A stretch of 64,000 nucleotides of DNA from positions 3,207,777 through 3,271,776 of the forward strand of contig NZ_CP019335.1 of assembly GCF_002813915.1 (NCBI RefSeq). The letters run 5' to 3'. The DNA comes from Tenacibaculum sp. SZ-18. GTDB lineage: Bacteria; Bacteroidota; Bacteroidia; Flavobacteriales; Flavobacteriaceae. Position 1 is the stretch's first letter. Every line of letters begins with the position of its first letter. This document shows positions 42,891-51,106 of the stretch, piece after piece. Made by a program: the position numbers and the translations under genes. The notes below the pieces were generated by a model that was not told where the DNA came from, did not search any database, and worked only from the letters and a program-made list of their open reading frames with translations.

Positions 42891-43172
42891 ATGAACTCAG
42901 TGTTATTATTTATAAGCGGTCCGGAGATTTTTGTAATTTTTGCAATTGTTTTAATAGTATTTGGGCCTAATAAAATTCCTGAAATAGCTCGTGGACTTGG
43001 AAAAGGTATGCGTCAAGTTAAAGATGCTACGAACGAAATAAAACGAGAAATTAACGATAGTGCTAAAAACCAAGGAATAGATACGGATATCGTTTCAGAT
43101 ATAAACAAAGAAGTAGAACAAGTTAAAGACAATATCGATGATTTAACTGGTCCTATAAAGAGAAACATGTAA
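42891..43172 (+). CDS. tatA: Sec-independent translocase subunit TatA/E
   Basis: 93 aa. Short N-terminal membrane helix (GPEIFVIFAIVLIVFGPNKIPEIARGLGKGMRQ) followed by an amphipathic helix and a charged tail, the classic TatA layout, with FGPNKIPE marking the hinge. It forms the protein-conducting part of the Tat pathway with TatC elsewhere. The -7 box directly at the start suggests leaderless translation. Confidence 0.92.
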   Translation: MNSVLLFISGPEIFVIFAIVLIVFGPNKIPEIARGLGKGMRQVKDATNEIKREINDSAKNQGIDTDIVSDINKEVEQVKDNIDDLTGPIKRNM

Positions 43173-43180
43173 AATTATTT

Positions 43181-43822
43181 TTATTTTACACGACTCACTG
43201 TTAAACCGTCTCGAATAGGTAATAAAACGGTTTCAATTCTATCATCTTCATTCAACAAACGATTGTACTCAAGTAGCACTTTAGTGTCGAAATCTCTTTC
43301 TTCTAAAGGTTCAACAACTTTTCCGCTCCATAATACATTATCGGATAAAATAATGCCTCCTTTGTTCATTTTACCAATTATTAATTCGAAATAATTAGGA
43401 TAATTGGATTTATCCGCATCAATAAATACTAAGTCGAATTTCTCCTCAATTGATGGAATAATTTCGATAGCATTTCCAACGTATTGTTTTATTTGATTTA
43501 CAAAAGAAGATTTTTGAAAGTATTTATATTGAAGTTCTTCCAGTTCTTCATTTTTATCAATCGTATGTAAAATTCCATTTTCTTGAAGCCCCTCTGCTAA
43601 ACATAAAGCAGAATAACCCGTATATGTTCCTATTTCTAAAATTGTCTTTGGAGCTATCAATTTAGAAATCATACTCAATACTCTTCCTTGAAAAGCACCA
43701 CTTAACATTCTTGGATTCAAAACCTTTTGCCAAGTTTCTCTACTTAAGTCTTTCAAAAGTTGTGGCTCTTGTTGAGAATGTTGTATTACATAATTATCAA
43801 TATCTTCAGGTAAAAAATGCAT
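43181..43822 (-). CDS. class I O-methyltransferase (family 3, COMT-like)
   Basis: 213 aa from ATG 43822, where homology-like sequence begins (MHFLPEDIDNYVIQHS); an upstream ATG at 43894 adds a hydrophobic stretch that does not fit the family. Motifs are ILEIGTYTGYSALCLAE, IDKNEELEE, FDLVFIDADKSNY and GGIILSDNVLWSGKV, the metal-dependent catechol-type O-methyltransferase set (D in IDADK, then DN). Substrate unknown. It is downstream of the sigma/anti-sigma pair on the same strand. Confidence 0.9.
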   Translation of the reverse strand: MHFLPEDIDNYVIQHSQQEPQLLKDLSRETWQKVLNPRMLSGAFQGRVLSMISKLIAPKTILEIGTYTGYSALCLAEGLQENGILHTIDKNEELEELQYKYFQKSSFVNQIKQYVGNAIEIIPSIEEKFDLVFIDADKSNYPNYFELIIGKMNKGGIILSDNVLWSGKVVEPLEERDFDTKVLLEYNRLLNEDDRIETVLLPIRDGLTVSRVK

Positions 43823-43916
43823 TGGGATAAAATTTAAAAAAATGGAATTTATCTTAAAATAAAGTAAATACCATTCAATATCATCAAAAATCAATAAACG
43901 TTCTTCTAATAAAAAA

Positions 43917-44180
43917 TTAGCTTGTCATTTCTCTTAGTTTCTCTTTTAATAATTCTTTATCTTCTTCTTTCATACGATGAACATTTTTCTTACAATCAAT
44001 TGCTTTTGATTTAAATATGTTCGTTAGCTTAGCATTCTGCTTAGAATACTTTGCGCAAAACTTACAAAAAATTATATGAATGTTTAGTTTTACTTTCTCC
44101 AAGAGAGTAGCCTCGTTGTATTGAGATTTATTACAAATCTCATTTGCTTCTTGACAGGTAATTTTTAAAAATTTAAACAT
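43917..44180 (-). CDS. putative zinc-finger anti-sigma factor-like protein
   Basis: 87 aa. LNIHIIFCKFCAKYSKQ gives the HxxxCxxC of anti-sigma zinc-binding domains, preceded by a helix with further Cys (TCQEANEICNKSQY). No transmembrane segment, so it would act in the cytoplasm. It begins 3 bp after the ECF sigma gene, the usual position of the cognate anti-sigma factor. Confidence 0.7.
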   Translation of the reverse strand: MFKFLKITCQEANEICNKSQYNEATLLEKVKLNIHIIFCKFCAKYSKQNAKLTNIFKSKAIDCKKNVHRMKEEDKELLKEKLREMTS

Positions 44181-44183
44181 TTC

Positions 44184-44756
44184 TTACTTATTGAACCAAT
44201 TTTTTTCCATGCAACTTCTTAATTGCACTCTTGCTCTATGGATAATCACCCAAAGGTTTGACGGAGATATATCTAACTCCTTACAAATTTCTTCAGTTTC
44301 AAACTCTTGAATCGTTTTCATTCTGAAAACCATTGCATATTTTTCTGGAAGATGATCAATACAATCATCAATTTGTTTTTTTAATTCTTCGTTTTCTATT
44401 TCCTTCTCAGTTTGGCTATTCCATGACTGGGGTACACGTTCTTCAATCCAATTACCTTCCTTTTCGCCATCTTCATAAAAACTCATTCGAACTTCCGACT
44501 GTCCTTTTTTAGAGTTAATTTTTCTGTAGTAATCAATTATTTTACGTTTCAAAATAGAAATTAGCCAGGTCCTTTCAGTTGATTTCCCTTCGAAATTCTT
44601 CGCTGATCTTAAGCCTGCAAAGAAAGTTTCCTGGACCAAATCCTTCGCAATATCAGAACTATTTACTCTAATAACTGCATAATTAAATAGATAATCAGAA
44701 TAGTTATCTACCCAATTTTCAGGGCTTAAAAATTGGTTTTTACTAGTTTCACTCAC
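44184..44756 (-). CDS. ECF-type sigma-70 factor
   Basis: 190 aa. Region 2 (YSDYLFNYAVIRVNSSDIAKDLVQETFFAGLRS, then RTWLISILKRKIIDYYRK) and region 4 (LPEKYAMVFRMKTIQEFETEEICKELDISPSNLWVIIHRARVQLRSCM) are complete. It directs transcription of an unidentified regulon; the putative anti-sigma gene follows at 3 bp. Its start overlaps the 3' end of a decayed gene by 8 bp. Confidence 0.92.
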   Translation of the reverse strand: MSETSKNQFLSPENWVDNYSDYLFNYAVIRVNSSDIAKDLVQETFFAGLRSAKNFEGKSTERTWLISILKRKIIDYYRKINSKKGQSEVRMSFYEDGEKEGNWIEERVPQSWNSQTEKEIENEELKKQIDDCIDHLPEKYAMVFRMKTIQEFETEEICKELDISPSNLWVIIHRARVQLRSCMEKNWFNK

Positions 44757-45182
44757 GCTCTAAAGATACATTATTTTTTTCTTGTCCTAACTTACAACCT
44801 ACTCTCTTTCCCATGTCAACAATAAAAATAATTATCCATTTACCACTAATATTAAACATCTGAAATGAATTTGCTCCACAATGACTAAAATTAATATCAT
44901 CATAAAATTCATGAGGAGTCCAAACAGAAGCTAAATTTCCGTCAATTTTCATATCGTCTGAAAATAATTTTTGGAAATAAACATCTTTCTTCTTTACTCA
45001 TAAAAGCTGTTTGAATTTTAATGTTCCTTTGTAATGTTACTTACATTTGACGAATTCCCAGTGCGTAATCCTTCAAAAAACATTCAACTAACTTCTTTAA
45101 TCACTGCTTTTTCCGAGGTGTCTTGAGGATTCATTTTTGTACTCAAAATTATTGAGAAAATAAAGATTATGAAAAATCTTAT
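44749..45182 (-). pseudogene. decayed secreted SnoaL/NTF2-like protein
   Basis: The minus-strand frame opens at an ATA (45182-45180) where a start would be, then a signal peptide (FFIIFIFSIILST) and EKAVIKEVS. TGA at 45086-45084 follows, then FFEGLRTGNSSNV, TAA at 45020-45018, a further stop and a frame change. The recognisable C-terminus is DGNLASVWTPHEFY, FSHCGANSFQMF and WIIIFIVDM. A lost start, at least three stops, a frame shift and probably an internal deletion make it non-functional. The fragment overlaps the start of the ECF sigma gene. Confidence 0.8.
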
Positions 45183-45295
45183 AGTTTCAAGTTTTATGTA
45201 AAGCTATAAAAAAGACTCACATTCCCTTCAAATAAACAATATATTAACCTGTTTCCTGTATTTTGTCTATTTTTACGCAAACTAAAAAATAACAG

Positions 45296-46114
45296 ATGTC
45301 TGTAGCAAAAAAAGAATACAAAAAAGTTACTGTAAAGTCATTGGTAGAGATGAAAAGTAACAATGAAAAAATTTCAATGTTAACTGCCTATGATTATACG
45401 ATGGCTAAAATTGTTGATGATGCTGGAATTGATGTTATTCTAGTTGGTGATTCTGCCTCGAATGTAATGGCTGGACACGAAACCACGTTACCAATTACAT
45501 TAGATCAAATGATTTATCATGCAAGTTCGGTTGTAAGAGCTATTGATCGTTGTTTAGTTGTTGTTGATTTACCTTTCGGAACTTACCAAGGAAATTCAAA
45601 ACAAGCTTTAGATTCTGCAATTCGTATTATGAAAGAATCTGGCGGACATGCTGTAAAACTTGAAGGTGGAGCAGAAATTGAGCAATCTATTTCTAGAATT
45701 TTAACCGCTGGAATTCCTGTAATGGGACATTTAGGTTTAACTCCGCAATCTATCTATAAATTCGGAACATACACGGTAAGAGCGAAAGAAGAGGAAGAAG
45801 CTATAAAACTAAAAGAAGATGCTAAATTATTAGAACAATTAGGCTGTTTTGCTTTAGTTTTAGAAAAAGTTCCTGCTAAATTAGCTCAAGAAGTTGCTGA
45901 AAGCATTTCTATTCCTGTTATTGGAATTGGTGCCGGAAGCGGTGTTGATGGACAGGTTTTAGTAATGCATGATATGTTGGGTATGACTCATGAATTTAAT
46001 CCACGTTTTTTACGTAGATATTTAGACTTACATAGTGAAATGACCAATGCTTTCAAACAGTATATTACTGATGTAAAAAACGTTGATTTTCCAAATGAGA
46101 AAGAACAGTATTAA
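45296..46114 (+). CDS. panB: 3-methyl-2-oxobutanoate hydroxymethyltransferase PanB
   Basis: 272 aa, typical length. [40 protein letters not shown] holds the Mg ligands of the TIM barrel. [30 protein letters not shown] and [21 protein letters not shown] follow. It makes ketopantoate, the first step to pantothenate and CoA. It is followed by two genes in the same direction at 20 and 0 bp. Confidence 0.96.
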   Translation: MSVAKKEYKKVTVKSLVEMKSNNEKISMLTAYDYTMAKIVDDAGIDVILVGDSASNVMAGHETTLPITLDQMIYHASSVVRAIDRCLVVVDLPFGTYQGNSKQALDSAIRIMKESGGHAVKLEGGAEIEQSISRILTAGIPVMGHLGLTPQSIYKFGTYTVRAKEEEEAIKLKEDAKLLEQLGCFALVLEKVPAKLAQEVAESISIPVIGIGAGSGVDGQVLVMHDMLGMTHEFNPRFLRRYLDLHSEMTNAFKQYITDVKNVDFPNEKEQY

Positions 46115-46134
46115 AAACTGTGTTTATAGTTAAA

Positions 46135-46806
46135 ATGAAAAAGAGTGTTTTTTTTGGAATCTTATTCCTTTCATCTTTGTGTTATGCACAAAACGGTTTT
46201 ATTGAGGTAGAAGTAAAAGATACTATTCGATCTAAAGTTCTAAAGTATGAATACTCTTTAGAAATTTTAAATACTACAAACGAAGTGAACTTTGTTCAAA
46301 CTGGATCAAAGACTAAAAAGGAACGAATAAATGAGAAAAAAAATGAACTAAAAGAGAAAATTGAGGATATTCTTAAAAAGGGAAAATATATTTACAGAAA
46401 ACCTGTAAACTATAACTCTTTAGTAAACTCTTATAACTTTTCAGATAAAGCTTTTATTATAACAATAAAAAATAAACAAGAACTTCAAAGGACATATAAC
46501 CTTTTTAAAGATTTTGAGGATGTGAATATTTCTCTAGAAGAAACATTTTTTAAAGATGATAAAGACTCAGAAAAGAGATTGTTTAAAAAGCTTTTGCAAA
46601 AAGCAAAGAATAAAGCTTTAATGATTGCTGAGCTGTCAGATTTGAAATTAGGAAAAGTTCAAGAAGTAAAAGAAGTAAAAGAAATTGATAATTTAAGCTT
46701 TAATATAATGGACTTTTATATCAATACCAATATGAATAAAAGTAGCTCAAAATCCTTTTTCACTAACCAAAGCAAAGCAATTGTTGTTAAATTCATAGCT
46801 GAATAA
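46135..46806 (+). CDS. exported SIMPL/DUF541-like protein
   Basis: 223 aa from ATG 46135, which opens the signal peptide (FFGILFLSSLCYAQ). The mature part begins with a beta strand FIEVEVKDTIRSKVLKYEYSLEI. Later it has the ALMIAELSDLKLGKVQEVKEV helix-strand pattern characteristic of SIMPL domains, and a terminal SKAIVVKFIAE strand. Function unknown. Its stop overlaps the ATG of the next gene by one base. Confidence 0.65.
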   Translation: MKKSVFFGILFLSSLCYAQNGFIEVEVKDTIRSKVLKYEYSLEILNTTNEVNFVQTGSKTKKERINEKKNELKEKIEDILKKGKYIYRKPVNYNSLVNSYNFSDKAFIITIKNKQELQRTYNLFKDFEDVNISLEETFFKDDKDSEKRLFKKLLQKAKNKALMIAELSDLKLGKVQEVKEVKEIDNLSFNIMDFYINTNMNKSSSKSFFTNQSKAIVVKFIAE

Positions 46807-47744
46807 TGAAAGTTCTTCATCTCGATACTAATCATCCTTTATTAATTAATCAATTCGAAGATTTAGGTTTTACAAATCACGAAGACTATACTTCGTTAAA
46901 AGATGAAATAGAAGCAAAAATCCATAAATACGATGGAATTGTAATCAGAAGTAGATTTACAATTGATCAACAATTTTTGGATAAAGCAACAAATCTAAAA
47001 TTTATTGGCCGTGTTGGTGCTGGACTCGAAAATATTGATTGTGATTATGCACAACAAAAAAACATTGAATTAGTTTCGGCTCCTGAAGGGAATAGAAATG
47101 CAGTTGGTGAACATGCTTTAGGAATGTTACTTTCTTTATTCAACAAATTGAATAAAGCGGATAAAGAAGTTCGACAAGGAAAATGGTTACGAGAAAATAA
47201 TCGTGGAATTGAACTAGACGGCAAAACAGTTGGGTTAATCGGTTATGGAAATATGGGAAAAGCCTTTGCTAAAAAACTTAGAGGTTTTGATGTTGAGGTT
47301 CTGTGTTACGATATAAAATCAAATGTTGGAGACCAAAATTGCAAGCAAGTTTCATTGGAAGAACTTCAAGAAAAATCTGAAGTATTGAGTCTTCATACTC
47401 CACAAACAGAATTAACCATGAATATGGTTAACGAATCATTTATTAATGACTTTAAAAAACCATTTTGGTTAATCAATACGGCAAGAGGAAAATCTGTTAT
47501 CACAAAAGACTTAGTTGCTGCTATTGAATCTGGAAAAATTTTAGGCGCAGGTTTAGATGTTTTAGAATACGAGAAAAAATCGTTTGAAAATCTTTTTACA
47601 GATTCAGAGATGCCTGAAGCTTTTCAATATTTAATCAACTCAGAAAATGTTTTACTATCGCCTCATGTAGCAGGATGGACTATAGAAAGTAAAGAAAAAC
47701 TAGCACAAACAATTGTTGACAAAGTCAAGAAGAAATTCTGTTAG
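46806..47744 (+). CDS. D-2-hydroxyacid dehydrogenase (phosphoglycerate dehydrogenase-like)
   Basis: 312 aa. N-terminal substrate domain, then the NAD-binding segment GLIGYGNMGKAFAKKL, SEVLSLHTPQTELT, INTARGKSVITKDLV, the catalytic-His region LLSPHVAGWT, and DVLEYE. No ACT domain at the C-terminus, unlike many SerA enzymes. It probably oxidises or reduces a 2-hydroxy acid such as 3-phosphoglycerate. One-base overlap with the previous gene. Confidence 0.92.
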   Translation: MKVLHLDTNHPLLINQFEDLGFTNHEDYTSLKDEIEAKIHKYDGIVIRSRFTIDQQFLDKATNLKFIGRVGAGLENIDCDYAQQKNIELVSAPEGNRNAVGEHALGMLLSLFNKLNKADKEVRQGKWLRENNRGIELDGKTVGLIGYGNMGKAFAKKLRGFDVEVLCYDIKSNVGDQNCKQVSLEELQEKSEVLSLHTPQTELTMNMVNESFINDFKKPFWLINTARGKSVITKDLVAAIESGKILGAGLDVLEYEKKSFENLFTDSEMPEAFQYLINSENVLLSPHVAGWTIESKEKLAQTIVDKVKKKFC

Positions 47745-48150
47745 TTTATCTCTAATCATTAAATATTAGAAAATTATTTCATTTTTTAACCCTTACTCAA
47801 AAGGTAAATCTGTAATGAACTTATAAGAAACAAACCAAGAATAAGTAAGTAAAAAAATTAGATATTCAGAACAACTTGTTCAATTGAAAAATAACTATTT
47901 TTCCTAACATACTAATTTCACAAGTAAATATAAATTTGAAGTTTAACTCCAATTAATTTCAGTGATATTGGTGAATAAAGAAGAAACAAACTGAAAGAAT
48001 CCTGCAAAAAATTAATGTAATAATAGGATGAAAGATTTAAAAATAAAGAAATCTGATTATTATTAGAAAACAAATTGGAAACTATTGTTAAATTTAAAGA
48101 TGAATATAGTTCTCTGGCAGTAATGTGAAATATTTTTTATAACAATAGCA
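47745..48150. other. intergenic between convergent genes, no gene seen
   Basis: 406 bp of AT-rich DNA, with no terminator-quality hairpin or ORF noted. Confidence 0.5.
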
Positions 48151-49683
48151 TTACGAACATGAATTTATACTATTTCTCTTAAAGTCTGCAGCCTGAGTTA
48201 TTAAATCTAAAGTAACCTCATAAATTGGTTTTTTGATCATTTTACTTTTTAACCAAGCATAGAAACTCATCACAAAAATATCTTCTTGTTTCGCACCAAT
48301 CCAATCAAAAGAATTCTCAACGGCATCTAGAAAAATTTCAGATGTTACAGACTTCGGATTATCATAGTACTGTTCTACATATTTCAAGAAAATCAAAACT
48401 CGTTCCTGACCTACCTCCTTAATATAAGATCCGTATTGACGTTTAAACCTTGTAATTCTATTTTCAAACAGGTCAAACTTATCAAGTTCTACAAGCAATA
48501 AAATTTCAATCAAACTTTTTTTGATTACCCATTCTTTCCCTACTTTTTCTAAATACCAATTATCTGTATGATATAATTTCGATAATAAACTGTATGACGT
48601 CTTTAGCTCTTCCTTTTGAAAATAAAACACGACTAAACACAAATGTAAATCTAAAGCTCCAACCATATCTAAATGTTTCTTTTTCATGATCGTTTCAAGC
48701 CTTTCAATCGCTTTATTTTGATTGTTGGTGTAATTTAGATTTAAGGTGTAGAGTAACTCATATTTTAGTCTAAAAATACGTTCGTACTTTTTTTTGTTCT
48801 TTAGAATTTCATTGTCCATTAATTCTAAAAATTGCATCGATTTTCCAAATTGTTTTGTTCTAAAAAGTGTATTAGCAATCATATATAATACATGGATATG
48901 AAAAAAACGTTCTCTATCTTTATTTGGATGTTCTTTTAATACCTCATACATTTCTAACATAAATGACTCGATTTGCAAATAATCTTTCGATACAAATGCA
49001 GAGATACTTGCAATCATTAACAATTGATATAAGGATTTAAAGGATAAGAACTCATTAATATCTATATCTTGTTCCTGTAGAATTCGTACAACGATTTTTT
49101 GAAAATTAATTATCTCACCTTTAGTTGTAATTTGATATAATATGGCTCTTACTTTAGCATATACGATATTTAGTTCTTCTTCTAGCCGAGCCTGTTTTCT
49201 GTAGAAGTTATACGACTCAATTAATTGATTTAAATCTTCTTTATTATTGGCATGTGCAAATTGAATTCTTAAGTGGTAAATTTCATTGAGGTATGGATAG
49301 AGTTGATATTCCTTCGCAATTTTTGATGCTTTCGCCAGCAATTTATACCCTAAAACAAATTGTTGCTGTTGCAAAAAGGAACGTGCTACCAATATATATT
49401 TAATCACGGCTACCTTTTCCGAATTTTCTTCTTCTAAATTTACTGCAGCTAAAAACTCAATTAAAGACTCATACAACCTTTTTCTTAATGCATGATAGGC
49501 ATCTTTCTTTCCATTTGAATACAATCGCCTACAAATCTGCTCTGAAGAAAACTCATCGGTATACAAATACTTGAATAACTCAATATTTTTAACATCGGAC
49601 CTTTTATTCTTTTTATTCAAAAAACCAATAAATCGATTGGCTTCTTCTGAAGAAAAAGAGGAAATCAATAATTTTAAACTCAT
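48151..49683 (-). CDS. large helical-repeat protein of unknown function
   Basis: 510 aa, almost entirely helical and Leu/Lys-rich, with TPR-like pairs (GYKLLAKASKIAKEYQLYPYLNEIY, SMQFLELMDNEIL, AIERLETIMKKKHLDMVGALDLHLCLVVFY). No signal peptide or membrane helix. The N-terminus (SSFSSEEANRFIGFLNKKNKRSDVKNIELFKYLY) looks like a conserved flavobacterial family without a name I can give. Monocistronic; no neighbour suggests a role. Confidence 0.75.
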   Translation of the reverse strand: MSLKLLISSFSSEEANRFIGFLNKKNKRSDVKNIELFKYLYTDEFSSEQICRRLYSNGKKDAYHALRKRLYESLIEFLAAVNLEEENSEKVAVIKYILVARSFLQQQQFVLGYKLLAKASKIAKEYQLYPYLNEIYHLRIQFAHANNKEDLNQLIESYNFYRKQARLEEELNIVYAKVRAILYQITTKGEIINFQKIVVRILQEQDIDINEFLSFKSLYQLLMIASISAFVSKDYLQIESFMLEMYEVLKEHPNKDRERFFHIHVLYMIANTLFRTKQFGKSMQFLELMDNEILKNKKKYERIFRLKYELLYTLNLNYTNNQNKAIERLETIMKKKHLDMVGALDLHLCLVVFYFQKEELKTSYSLLSKLYHTDNWYLEKVGKEWVIKKSLIEILLLVELDKFDLFENRITRFKRQYGSYIKEVGQERVLIFLKYVEQYYDNPKSVTSEIFLDAVENSFDWIGAKQEDIFVMSFYAWLKSKMIKKPIYEVTLDLITQAADFKRNSINSCS

Positions 49684-49837
49684 TTTATATCGTAAGTTTT
49701 TAGAGTTTATTATTAGTATTTAATAATGATAAACTTAATTAAAAAAATTATATATCATCAGTTTTAAATAAAAATTGTTTTTCATAAGAACTGAGATCAC
49801 AGCATCTTTGAAGTGTAATTATTTAAAATAAATTATT

Positions 49838-50326
49838 ATGGATTATCAAACAACAGTTTCAAATAAAGAAGCTACAAACAAAAAGGAAAAAATGAGAAAA
49901 AACACCATTTATGACCAAAAACCAACTCCTGCATTTGTTGGAGCGTCATGGGCTAGTTTGTTCGTGGGAACAATTGCTTTTTGTATCGGTTTATGGAATG
50001 CTGATATGTTATTAAATGAAAAAGGATACTATTTTACCATTTTATTATTCGGGTTATTCTCGGTTATTTCTGTTCAAAAAGCAGTTCGAGATAAACTTGA
50101 AGGTATTGAAGTAACTAAAATGTATTATAGCATTAGTTGGGCAACAACTGTTATTTCTATTGTGCTACTAATTATAGGATTATGGAATGCTGATTTAGAA
50201 TTAAGTGAAAAAGGATTTTACGGAATATCATTCATGTTAAGTATATATGCTGCTATTACTGTTCAAAAGAACACTAGAGATATTGCTTATATCGAGAGAA
50301 ATCAGAAGGATAAGGATTTGTTTTGA
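49838..50326 (+). CDS. YiaA/YiaB-type inner-membrane protein
   Basis: 162 aa. Two copies of the YiaAB two-helix domain: FVGASWASLFVGTIAFCIGLWNADMLLNEKGYY and ISWATTVISIVLLIIGLWNADLELSEKGFYG, each followed by a second helix and a VQKxxRD end. The duplicated GLWNAD-x-L-x-EKGFY signature is diagnostic. Function unknown, linked to stress in other species. Followed by a strong terminator. Confidence 0.9.
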   Translation: MDYQTTVSNKEATNKKEKMRKNTIYDQKPTPAFVGASWASLFVGTIAFCIGLWNADMLLNEKGYYFTILLFGLFSVISVQKAVRDKLEGIEVTKMYYSISWATTVISIVLLIIGLWNADLELSEKGFYGISFMLSIYAAITVQKNTRDIAYIERNQKDKDLF

Positions 50327-50356
50327 TAATTCGATTAGCTTAATAGTTGATCAAAG

Positions 50357-50389
50357 CCTAACAATATGAGATTGTTAGGTTTCTTTTTT
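50357..50389 (+). terminator. terminator after the YiaA-type gene
   Basis: CCTAACAAT (50357-50365) pairs with ATTGTTAGG (50371-50379), loop 5 nt, followed by TTTCTTTTTT on the plus strand. Confidence 0.8.
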
Positions 50390-50395
50390 ATTTTA

Positions 50396-50403
50396 TAAAT
50401 TTG
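50396..50403 (+). promoter_or_regulatory. -7 box of the LEA-like gene
   Basis: TAAATTTG, an exact TAnnTTTG match, 28 nt before the ATG at 50432. Confidence 0.5.
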
Positions 50404-50431
50404 AGAAGTAACTAACTTTAAATCAAAAAAA

Positions 50432-50974
50432 ATGTCTGAAGAAAACAACAATTTAGAAGATCATGCTAAGGACGCTAATGAAAATGTAGAAAACACAGTG
50501 AATGAAGCTGAAGAAAACGCGGAAGAAATAGCAAACGAAACTACTGGAGATGCTGAAGAGGCTGGTAAATCTGCGAAAGATGCATTTAATGAAGCTGCTG
50601 ATAAAGCAACTGAAATGGCGGGAGAAGCAAAAGAAGCTTTTAAAGAAGCAGCGAATAAAGCAGGTGAATATGCTAAAGTTGCAGAAGAAAAGATTTCTGA
50701 ATTTGCTGGAGAAGCTGGAGAAAAACTTGCCGATCTAGCAGATGATGCGAAAGATGCATATAACGATACAAAAGAAAAAGTAAAAGAGGTATTAGCTAGT
50801 GAAGAAGCTCAAAAAATTAAAGCAAAAGCAAATGAATTTGCCGAAGAAACAAAAGAAGCTTTAAGTGAAGCTGCCGAAAAAGCAGTAGACTTAGCAGAAG
50901 AAGCTGCTGAAGAATTAAAGGAGGTAAAAGGAAAAGCAAGAGGCTTTTTTCAGCGCCTTTTTGGAAAAAAATAA
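50432..50974 (+). CDS. LEA-like/apolipoprotein-like helical repeat protein
   Basis: 180 aa, made of Ala, Glu and Lys with an 11-residue periodicity (KDAFNEAADKATEMAGEAKEAFKEAANKAGE pattern; individual units such as KEAFKEAANKA), very acidic, then a basic aromatic tail RGFFQRLFGKK. The helices would be amphipathic. Group-3 LEA-type proteins protect against desiccation or membrane stress (family knowledge; role here inferred). Confidence 0.75.
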   Translation: MSEENNNLEDHAKDANENVENTVNEAEENAEEIANETTGDAEEAGKSAKDAFNEAADKATEMAGEAKEAFKEAANKAGEYAKVAEEKISEFAGEAGEKLADLADDAKDAYNDTKEKVKEVLASEEAQKIKAKANEFAEETKEALSEAAEKAVDLAEEAAEELKEVKGKARGFFQRLFGKK

Positions 50975-50981
50975 AAACACT

Positions 50982-51007
50982 AAGCCTATCGTTTTAATGA
51001 TAGGCTT
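50982..51007 (+). terminator. weak terminator hairpin
   Basis: AAGCCTATC (50982-50990) pairs with GATAGGCTT (50999-51007); no proper T-run follows. Confidence 0.45.
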
Positions 51008-51106
51008 TAAATAAACTTATTTACCTGCTCAACTATACAAACAATATAAGCACATAATATATTTTTTAAACTATTTTTAATAGATTCAATATTATTATAT
51101 GTTGTG

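Noticed and set aside
44749..44952. 67-aa ORF as an independent small gene
   Set aside because: It is the C-terminal remnant of a longer decayed SnoaL/NTF2-like gene whose upstream parts are still visible.
47745..48150. Pseudogene in the gap
   Set aside because: Translation of both strands gave no recognisable protein segments.
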